Shown piece by piece: positions 7,650 through 14,007 of a stretch of 15,788 nt of DNA; the first letter of the stretch is position 1; every line of letters starts with the position of its first letter. The notes beneath the pieces are model-generated. The model saw only the letters and a program-made list of their open reading frames with translations, had not been told where the DNA came from and ran no database searches. A program made the translations under genes and the position numbers. The DNA is from Alistipes sp. GTDB lineage: Bacteria > Bacteroidota > Bacteroidia > Bacteroidales > Rikenellaceae. The stretch lies in assembly GCA_017391185.1 (NCBI GenBank), contig JAFOZN010000157.1, forward strand, positions 1 to 15,788, written 5' to 3'.

Positions 7650-9370
7650 TCACAACCATACTTCTATTAAGCATAATGCAATCTTCGGCACAAAAACTCT
7701 CTGCCGAAGATTATGTATATCCGCTTAAGAATGTCGCAGGATACTACTCAGCCAACTTCGGCGAGATGCGTCCCAACCACTTCCATGCTGGCACCGATTT
7801 CAAGACCGATGGCGTTGAGGGCAAAGAGGTCGTATCGGTTGCCGATGGTTATATTTCGAGAATTTCACTCTCTCCTTCGGGCTATGGTTTGGCTCTATAT
7901 GTCAGCCATCCCAATGGCACAACGTCTGTGTATGGACACTTGTCTCGCTTTCGTAAGGATATACACGAATTTGTACTCTCGGAGCGTCGCCGTTTAAAGC
8001 GTAGCAAAGTGGATCTATACTGCGATAAGGATCAGTTTTCAGTAAACCAAGGAGATGTGATTGCTCTATCGGGAAATACAGGCTCTTCGATGGGGCCTCA
8101 CCTCCATTTTGAGCTTAGAGAGAGCAACAGCCAAAAGACTCTGAATATCATAGCTCAGGGCATCATCAAGCCTAAGGACGACATCTCACCATACTTTATG
8201 AAGTTACACTACTTCGAGGTAGATACCATAGGTGGCATCCCCTACCACAGCAACCCTACGACATACAGAGTCTATAAAGCAAGTGACTATAGTTACAAAA
8301 CCGAGCAAAAGACTCCTATAAAAGTCGGTCGTAATGGCTATTTTGTGGTGGAGACTTCGGATCGCAAGAATGATTGTGCCAATACATACGGAGTCTATAA
8401 CTTAGCGATGGAGTTGGATGGTAAAAAGATTATAGAGTATCGCAACGATGGTTTCACTTTTGATCTATCGAGATATTGCAATGCCGTATCCTACTACCCC
8501 ATCCAGCGCAATTCTCGCAACGAAGCTATGCGTATGGCTCTATTACAGGGTACGCCTAGGGTGTTCTTCCCAACGGTTGTAAATCAAGGCATGATTTCCA
8601 CCAAAGAGGGTGAAAAACGCGAAGTTACTCTGCTCGCCACGGATGATTGCAAGAACACCTCAACGCTAAGTTTTTCGATTGAAGGTAAGAGAGATGAGGA
8701 GTGCTTCAAGCCTCAAGAGGATAACTCGCTGAAAAAGGTCTATTACAACCACGACTTTGCACAGAAAGTAGATGATACCTTCAGCGTAATAATCCCCAAA
8801 GGCGCATTATACGAATCTATCGCTATGAGATTGGAGCCTTCTGAGATTGTGCCCAAAGCTGATACGACAATCAAGATTCTCTCCCCCGCGTATCTTGTAC
8901 ATGATGATAACACACCTTTGCAAAAGAGTATCGGAATTGTTTTTAGCCATAATGTAGATAAAAATCTACAACACCAAACCTCTGTAGCACGAGTTGGCGC
9001 AAACGGCTCGGTCACATACGTTGGCGGCACATATCGCTACAATCGCATCGTAGCACGCACCACATCTTTTGGCACATTCTGCCTGGTGGCAGACCTCACG
9101 CCACCCGTAATCGCGCCTTCATTCAAGGATGGTGGGGATTATCGCATGAGTGACAAGATTTCTTTTAGAGTCTGGGATAATTTCTCTGGTGTAGCCTCTT
9201 TCGATGTATGGATTGATGGAGAGTGGATTCCCGTAGAGTTCGCTCGTAACCGTTCGATAATCAACATCAAAGCCGAAGGTATCAAAGGCAACAAAGAGCA
9301 TACTATCCTAATTAAAGCCAAAGATTCATGCGGGAATATAGCATCTTGGGAGGGAAACTTTATTAAATAA
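7628..9370 (+). CDS. Secreted M23 family zinc metallopeptidase with long C-terminal region
   Basis: This is a probable periplasmic or outer-membrane-facing murein endopeptidase of the LytM/M23 type. Residues 1-21 form a signal peptide (MRREFLLITTILLLSIMQSSA, cut before Q22). The catalytic domain spans about 30-165 and keeps every M23 ligand: H53 and D57 in HFHAGTD, the catalytic histidine H104 in YGHLS, and H158/H160 in GPHLHFELR, so it should be active, unlike EnvC/NlpD-type activators. An insert at about 108-135 rich in basic residues separates the two halves. Residues 170-490 are not recognisable to me. Residues 492-580 resemble an Ig-like beta domain (PPVIAPSF, WDNFSGVASFDVWIDG, KAKDSCGNIASWEG). 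The start overlaps recX by 22 bases; the ATG at 7628 is the one that yields the signal peptide. The natural substrate cannot be deduced. Confidence 0.88.
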   Translation: MRREFLLITTILLLSIMQSSAQKLSAEDYVYPLKNVAGYYSANFGEMRPNHFHAGTDFKTDGVEGKEVVSVADGYISRISLSPSGYGLALYVSHPNGTTSVYGHLSRFRKDIHEFVLSERRRLKRSKVDLYCDKDQFSVNQGDVIALSGNTGSSMGPHLHFELRESNSQKTLNIIAQGIIKPKDDISPYFMKLHYFEVDTIGGIPYHSNPTTYRVYKASDYSYKTEQKTPIKVGRNGYFVVETSDRKNDCANTYGVYNLAMELDGKKIIEYRNDGFTFDLSRYCNAVSYYPIQRNSRNEAMRMALLQGTPRVFFPTVVNQGMISTKEGEKREVTLLATDDCKNTSTLSFSIEGKRDEECFKPQEDNSLKKVYYNHDFAQKVDDTFSVIIPKGALYESIAMRLEPSEIVPKADTTIKILSPAYLVHDDNTPLQKSIGIVFSHNVDKNLQHQTSVARVGANGSVTYVGGTYRYNRIVARTTSFGTFCLVADLTPPVIAPSFKDGGDYRMSDKISFRVWDNFSGVASFDVWIDGEWIPVEFARNRSIINIKAEGIKGNKEHTILIKAKDSCGNIASWEGNFIK

Positions 9371-9381
9371 AGATTTTTTAC

Positions 9382-9389
9382 TACCTTTA
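9382..9389 (+). promoter_or_regulatory. Possible weak -7 box before the GH92 gene
   Basis: TACCTTTA matches TAnnTTTG except for the final base and lies 30 bases before the GH92 ATG, in the 49-base gap after the M23 gene. No -33 element is evident. There is no terminator in the gap, so readthrough from the upstream operon is also possible. Confidence 0.25.
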
Positions 9390-9419
9390 CCAACAAAGAT
9401 AATAAAAACCTAAATTTAT

Positions 9420-11705
9420 ATGTTGAAAAAATCTATTCTGAGCCTCTTTGCAATATGCTCATTTGCGCTCTCATTTGCACAGCAGAAGGAGTTTTCTCCT
9501 GCCGATTATGTAAATCCTTTGGTGGGTTCCCATTCTGAGTTTGTACTCTCTACTGGTAACACCTACCCCGCCATCGCACGCCCTTGGGGTATGAATTTCT
9601 GGTCGCCACAGACTGGTAATATGGGTGATGGTTGGATGTATAGTTACACAGCCTACAAAATCAAGGGTTTCAAGCAGACTCATCAACCAAGTCCTTGGAT
9701 TAACGACTATGGCCAGTTTGCCATCATGCCTGTGGTGGGTAAGCCAGAATTTGACCAGAACAAGCGTGCAAGCTGGTTCTCTCACAAGGCCGAAATTGCC
9801 AAGCCATACTATTATCAGGTATATTTGGCTGAGCATGATGTGGTGGCTGAGTTCTCGCCAACAGATCGCGCTGTACTCTTCCGCTTCACATTCCCCGATT
9901 CTGACAACTCATATATCGTGGTAGACGCCCTCGACAGAGGTTCTTATATCAAAGTTGATAAGGCCAATAACCGCATAATAGGTTACTCTACTCGCAATTC
10001 GGGTGGTGTGCCACGTGATTTCAAGAACTACTTTGTGGTTGAGTTCGACAAACCTATCGAGATGGTCAACACCTTCAACAATGGCAAGTTGCATGAGGGC
10101 GAGGCTGAGCAGAAGAGCAATCATGTAGGAGCAGTAATCGGCTTCAAGACTAAGCGTGGCGAGCAGGTACATGCACGCGTTGCCTCATCATTTATCAGCG
10201 TTGAGCAGGCTCAGATCAACCTCAAGGAGTTGGGTAACGACACCTTGGAGCAGCTCAAAGAGAAAGGCCGTAAGGCTTGGAACGATGTTTTGGGCAAAAT
10301 CGAGGTAGAGGGTGGCACATTAGATCAGTATCGCACATTCTACTCTTGCCTCTATCGCTCGACACTCTTCCCAATGAAGCACTATGAGATCAATGCCGAT
10401 GGCGAGGTAGTACACTACAGTCCTCACAACGGCAAGGTCGAGAAGGGTTATTTCTACACAGGTACAGGTTTCTGGGATACATTCCGTTGTCTCTTCCCAC
10501 TCTTGAATATGCTCTATCCTTCGGAGAATCAGAAGATGCAGGAGGGTTTTGTAAACGTATATCGCGAGAGTGGTTTCTACCCTGAGTGGTCAAGCCCTGG
10601 TCATAGAGGTTGCATGGTCGGCAACAACTCCGCTTCAGTACTGGCTGATGCTTACCTCAAGGGTGTAAAGGTTGAGGATGCAAAGACCATGTATGAGGGT
10701 ATAATCCATGGCGCGAATAACGTACATCCAAGAGTATCTTCTTCTGGCCGTTTGGGACATGAGTATTACAACACATTGGGTTATGTACCTTACAATGTAG
10801 GAATCAACGAGAATACAGCTCGTACTTTGGAGTATGCCTACGATGACTGGTGTATCTATCGTTTGGCCAAGGAGCTTAAGCGCCCTCAGGAGGAGATTGA
10901 CCTCTACCGCAAGCGTGCTCAGAACTACCGTAACGTATTTGACAAGGAGACAAAGCTTATGCGTGGAAGGATGAAGGATGGCTCGTTCCAAAAACCATTC
11001 TCTCCACTCAAGTGGGGCGATGCCTTCACCGAGGGTAACAGCTGGCACTATACATGGTCAGTATTCCACGATCCACAAGGTTTGATCGACTTGATGGGTG
11101 GCGACAAGGAGTTTGTAAATATGCTCGATTCTGTATTTACCGTACCGCCAATCTTCGATGATAGCTATTATGGCGGTGTAATCCACGAGATTCGCGAGAT
11201 GCAGATTATGAATACGGGTAACTATGCTCATGGTAACCAGCCTGTACAACACATGATCTACCTCTACAACTACGCTGGCGAGCCTTGGAAGGCTCAGTAT
11301 TGGGTACGTCAGGTCATCGACCGCTTCTACTCGGCTACTCCAGACGGATATTGCGGTGATGAGGATAATGGCCAGACATCGGCGTGGTACGTATTCTCGG
11401 CTTTGGGATTCTATCCTGTATGCCCTGCTTCGGATGAGTATGTGATGGGTGCGCCACTATTTAAGAAGGCGACAATCCACCTTGAGAACGGCAAGGACTT
11501 TGTAATCGAGGCTCCAGAGAACAGTGATGAGAATATCTATATCAATTCGCTCAAGTTCAACCGCAAGCCTTACACTCGTAACTTCATCACTCATACCGAC
11601 CTGATGAAGGGTGGTAAAATCGAGGCTGTGATGTCCAGCAAGCCTAACACCAAGCGAGGTATAAAGGTTGAGGACCGCCCATACTCTCTTTCAAACGAGA
11701 AGTAA
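9420..11705 (+). CDS. Secreted GH92 alpha-mannosidase, probably alpha-1,2 specific
   Basis: GH92 enzymes are calcium-dependent inverting exo-alpha-mannosidases that trim mannose from glycoproteins or mannans, generally in the periplasm or at the surface. The protein has 761 residues with a signal peptide at 1-20 (cut after SFA, before QQKEF). The N-terminal beta domain begins with the family hallmark DYVNPLVG at 29-36. The (alpha/alpha)6 domain contains TEGNSWHYTW at 537-546, VIHEIREMQ at 587-595, YAHGNQP at 602-608, and GDEDNGQTSAWYVFSALGFYPVCP at 646-669. By recalled spacing against BT3990, E538 is the general acid, H589-E590 match the alpha-1,2 specificity pair, and D647/D649 supply the base. 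Lysine codons are mostly AAG, unlike the neighbours, which hints at high expression. No SusC/SusD pair or other glycosidase is adjacent. The gene ends at a strong terminator. Confidence 0.93.
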   Translation: MLKKSILSLFAICSFALSFAQQKEFSPADYVNPLVGSHSEFVLSTGNTYPAIARPWGMNFWSPQTGNMGDGWMYSYTAYKIKGFKQTHQPSPWINDYGQFAIMPVVGKPEFDQNKRASWFSHKAEIAKPYYYQVYLAEHDVVAEFSPTDRAVLFRFTFPDSDNSYIVVDALDRGSYIKVDKANNRIIGYSTRNSGGVPRDFKNYFVVEFDKPIEMVNTFNNGKLHEGEAEQKSNHVGAVIGFKTKRGEQVHARVASSFISVEQAQINLKELGNDTLEQLKEKGRKAWNDVLGKIEVEGGTLDQYRTFYSCLYRSTLFPMKHYEINADGEVVHYSPHNGKVEKGYFYTGTGFWDTFRCLFPLLNMLYPSENQKMQEGFVNVYRESGFYPEWSSPGHRGCMVGNNSASVLADAYLKGVKVEDAKTMYEGIIHGANNVHPRVSSSGRLGHEYYNTLGYVPYNVGINENTARTLEYAYDDWCIYRLAKELKRPQEEIDLYRKRAQNYRNVFDKETKLMRGRMKDGSFQKPFSPLKWGDAFTEGNSWHYTWSVFHDPQGLIDLMGGDKEFVNMLDSVFTVPPIFDDSYYGGVIHEIREMQIMNTGNYAHGNQPVQHMIYLYNYAGEPWKAQYWVRQVIDRFYSATPDGYCGDEDNGQTSAWYVFSALGFYPVCPASDEYVMGAPLFKKATIHLENGKDFVIEAPENSDENIYINSLKFNRKPYTRNFITHTDLMKGGKIEAVMSSKPNTKRGIKVEDRPYSLSNEK

Positions 11706-11727
11706 CAGCTATATTTTAAGATAACAC

Positions 11728-11766
11728 AAGATGGTGGCACACGACAAAATGCCACCATCTTTTTTA
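11728..11766 (+). terminator. Rho-independent terminator after the GH92 gene
   Basis: A perfect 12-bp stem (11728-11739 with 11750-11761) around a 10-base loop is followed by a run of T to 11765. It lies 22 bases after the GH92 stop and would end the long plus-strand transcription unit. Confidence 0.9.
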
Positions 11767-11816
11767 TGCTTCTGCACGAAAAATTCAATAAATTCTTACA
11801 TATCAGTTTTTTTCGC

Positions 11817-11824
11817 TATATTTG
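11817..11824 (+). promoter_or_regulatory. Promoter -7 box for the DUF4199-GT2-DUF4293 operon
   Basis: TATATTTG matches the Bacteroidetes -7 consensus exactly and is followed by C, the same 9 bases as the box at 13983. It lies 45 bases before the ATG at 11870 and downstream of the terminator at 11728-11766. No TTTG is found at the -33 position. Confidence 0.55.
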
Positions 11825-11869
11825 CAATGGTATAATGAAATTTTAACCTCGAATCAAAAACTTTAAGAT

Positions 11870-12415
11870 ATGAAACAGAATACATTTTGGAGAGATGCTT
11901 CCAAAGCGGGAGCTACCATCGGTGTGGTAGGTATTATAACAAGTCTGTTAGCTATGATTGTGCCATCGATTGCTTTTGTGGCCAATTTGATCAACTTTGT
12001 AGCTACGATTTATCTGCTTTTCTACTTTACTCGTAAGCGTGCAGCACTCTACGCCAATGAGGGCTTTAGCTACAGCATGAGTATCGGATTTATGGCTGGT
12101 TCGGCTATCTTCGCAGGTATTATAATGGGTGCATATAGCATCGTGGCCAACAATTTCCTCTTCACCGAGCAGGTCGAGGAGACTCTCCAGACTTTGACTG
12201 CCACATACACAAGCATGGGTACAATTGACAGCAATACTTTGGATAGTGCATTGGAGGTATCGCGCATGTATCTCTTCTCGCCAATTCCACTTCTTTTATC
12301 AAATATCTTCAGCCATCTGCTCTCATTCTGCTTCTACGGCTTGTTTATTGCTATTGGCACCAAGCGAGAGGCCGATATTTTTGAGTCAACACAGGATACA
12401 GAGGAGGAAGATTAA
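11870..12415 (+). CDS. DUF4199 family integral membrane protein
   Basis: This 181-residue protein of unknown function matches what I know of the DUF4199 family, found in Bacteroidetes and often next to a family 2 glycosyltransferase. Four hydrophobic segments are visible at about 12-34, 36-54, 70-96 and 137-163. Between the first and second pair are a short basic loop (FTRKRAALYANEGFSYSMSIG at 53-73) and a polar stretch at 98-132. The C-terminus is strongly acidic (STQDTEEED). The gene starts the operon, 45 bases after a -7 box, and its stop is 12 bases before the glycosyltransferase ATG. It may assist the glycosyltransferase, for example with lipid-linked sugar handling, but nothing in the sequence proves that. 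Confidence 0.82.
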   Translation: MKQNTFWRDASKAGATIGVVGIITSLLAMIVPSIAFVANLINFVATIYLLFYFTRKRAALYANEGFSYSMSIGFMAGSAIFAGIIMGAYSIVANNFLFTEQVEETLQTLTATYTSMGTIDSNTLDSALEVSRMYLFSPIPLLLSNIFSHLLSFCFYGLFIAIGTKREADIFESTQDTEEED

Positions 12416-12427
12416 TCAAAAGTGATA

Positions 12428-13393
12428 ATGTCAGATAAGAGATTAGACATATCTGTTGTCGTACCGCTTTACAACGAACAAGAGTCCCTATCGGAGCTCA
12501 CTTCATGGATCGACCGAGTAGCCATAGAAAATAATCTCTCATACGAGATTATTATGGTCGATGACGGCTCTACGGATGATTCTTGGGATGTGGTCGAGCA
12601 ACTCAAAGAGCAATTCCCCGCAATCAAAGGCATACGTTTTGCCCGCAACTATGGCAAATCGGCAGCACTCTATTGCGGTTTTGAAGCCGCAGAGGGCGAG
12701 GTGGTATTCACTATGGATGCCGATCTGCAAGACTCGCCTGATGAGATTCCAGAGATGAGACGCATGATTTTGGAGGAGGGCTACGATTTGGTATCTGGAT
12801 GGAAGAAAAAACGCTACGATCCAGCAGGCAAACGCCTACCAAGCAAGTTCTTCAACATGACTGCACGCATCGTTTCGGGTATCAAACTCCATGATTTTAA
12901 TTGCGGATTGAAGGCTTATCGCCGCCGAGTGATAAAGTCCATAGAGGTCTATGGTGAGATGCACCGCTATATCCCTATTTTGGCCAAGCACGCAGGTTTC
13001 AAGCGCATCGGCGAGAAGGTGGTACAACATCAGGAGCGCAAATATGGAGTATCGAAATTCGGCATGGAGCGTATGGTTAAAGGCTATTTGGATCTGATTA
13101 CCGTATCGTTCATGTCCCATTTCGGACGTTCTCCTATGTATTTCTTCGGCAGCTTAGGTACAATCATGTTCCTTATCGGAGGATTCACCACAGTATGGGT
13201 TATTGCGCTTAAACTTTATAAGCAGGCCCTCGGACTTCCATTGCGTGCCGTGACAGATCAGCCACTGTTTTTTGTAGCGATAGTTACGGTTATCTTGGGT
13301 GCGCAACTATTCCTCGCAGGATTTTTGGGCGAGTTAATTAACCGCCGATCTTCGGACAGAAACTCATATTTGATTGATAAACGAATAAAATAA
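12428..13393 (+). CDS. Family 2 glycosyltransferase, polyprenyl-phosphate sugar transferase type
   Basis: The enzyme most likely moves a sugar from a nucleotide donor to undecaprenyl phosphate on the cytoplasmic face, as DPM1, ArnC and GtrB do. From the ATG at 12428 it has 321 residues. The GT-A domain shows VVPLYNEQESL at 11-21, VDDGSTDDSW at 44-53, RNYGKSAAL at 73-81, the metal-binding DxD in TMDADLQD at 95-102, FNCGLKAYRR at 157-166 and HRYIP at 179-183. Two membrane helices follow at about 234-262 and 279-300, the arrangement of the GtrB/DPM class. A GTG at 12422 would add two residues (MI); ATG was preferred, but neither start has a well-spaced Shine-Dalgarno sequence. The sugar cannot be predicted. 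The gene lies between two small membrane protein genes; DUF4293 begins 8 bases after its stop. Confidence 0.9.
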   Translation: MSDKRLDISVVVPLYNEQESLSELTSWIDRVAIENNLSYEIIMVDDGSTDDSWDVVEQLKEQFPAIKGIRFARNYGKSAALYCGFEAAEGEVVFTMDADLQDSPDEIPEMRRMILEEGYDLVSGWKKKRYDPAGKRLPSKFFNMTARIVSGIKLHDFNCGLKAYRRRVIKSIEVYGEMHRYIPILAKHAGFKRIGEKVVQHQERKYGVSKFGMERMVKGYLDLITVSFMSHFGRSPMYFFGSLGTIMFLIGGFTTVWVIALKLYKQALGLPLRAVTDQPLFFVAIVTVILGAQLFLAGFLGELINRRSSDRNSYLIDKRIK

Positions 13394-13401
13394 CTAAAAA
13401 G

Positions 13402-13860
13402 ATGATACAACGTATTCAAACCCTTTATCTTTTAGCCATCGCCCTTTTGATGGGTGTAGCGACCTTCACTCCTCTGGCATACTTCGCAGCTGGTAGCGAG
13501 GAGTATCTCTTGCACGCATTTGCGCTCAAGAGTGCGACTTCATCACACTCGACAATCTATATGGGAGTAGTTGTAGCTCTTGCGGCGATTATCCCTTTTG
13601 TGACGATATTTTTGTATAAGAATCGTCTTTTGCAGATTCGCCTATGCGCTGTGGAGTTTGTCCTCCTGATAGGCTCTGTGATTTTCATGGCGATATATTA
13701 CTATTTGGGCAACCGTTTCTTCTCTGAGATTGCATTCCATGCTCAGGGGTTCCGTATCGCCATCATCTTCCCACTCATAGCACTGGTTTTGAATTATTTG
13801 GCTATGCGTGCTATTTTTAATGATGAGATGTTAGTAAAGTCACTCGACCGCATCCGATAA
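13402..13860 (+). CDS. DUF4293 family membrane protein
   Basis: This 152-residue protein of unknown function fits the DUF4293 family, a Bacteroidetes group with the N-terminal signature MIQRIQTLYLL and a C-terminal LDRIR. Four membrane helices are predicted by eye at about 5-27, 51-72, 79-102 and 117-138. A short loop at 28-50 follows helix 1, and a basic loop (YKNRLLQIRL) joins helices 2 and 3. It lies 8 bases after the glycosyltransferase stop and is the last gene of the operon, ahead of a strong terminator. In many Bacteroidetes this family sits near rho or other housekeeping genes, so its link with the glycosyltransferase may be only positional. Confidence 0.85.
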   Translation: MIQRIQTLYLLAIALLMGVATFTPLAYFAAGSEEYLLHAFALKSATSSHSTIYMGVVVALAAIIPFVTIFLYKNRLLQIRLCAVEFVLLIGSVIFMAIYYYLGNRFFSEIAFHAQGFRIAIIFPLIALVLNYLAMRAIFNDEMLVKSLDRIR

Positions 13861-13884
13861 AGAGATTATAAGAATTTTTCATAT

Positions 13885-13926
13885 AAGAGATATTTTGATC
13901 AACGGGTCAAAATATCTCTTTTTTTG
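13885..13926 (+). terminator. Rho-independent terminator after the DUF4293 gene
   Basis: A perfect 14-bp stem (13885-13898 with 13907-13920) with an 8-base loop is followed by TTTTT at 13921-13925. It lies 24 bases after the DUF4293 stop and ends the membrane operon. Confidence 0.92.
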
Positions 13927-13959
13927 CACCCATACCCTCAGATGAATAGGTTAATAGTA

Positions 13960-13990
13960 TTGACAAAGCGGTGATTTATAGTTATATTTG
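13960..13990 (+). promoter_or_regulatory. Promoter of the surface lipoprotein gene
   Basis: TATATTTG at 13983-13990 is an exact -7 match. A TTG at 13960-13962, 20 bases upstream, fits a partial -33 TTTG element. This is the best-formed promoter in the window. It sits between the terminator at 13885-13926 and the ATG at 14008, so the lipoprotein gene has its own transcription unit with a short leader of about 12 bases. Confidence 0.6.
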
Positions 13991-14007
13991 CGATAAACTA
14001 CAACCAC

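Noticed and set aside
7700..9515. Similar sequences just after the signal peptides of the M23 and GH92 proteins (SAEDYVYPL and SPADYVNPL), suggesting a shared targeting tag.
   Set aside because: DYVNP is a standard GH92 N-terminal motif and the M23 version lies at the start of its catalytic domain; two short matches are likely chance.
11232..11240. Gln in YAHGNQP of the GH92 protein, where many family members have Glu, taken as loss of the general acid and a sign of mannose-1-phosphate activity.
   Set aside because: Spacing to the DxD base and to the H-E pair places the general acid at E538 in TEGNSW, not at this Gln, so the acid is intact.
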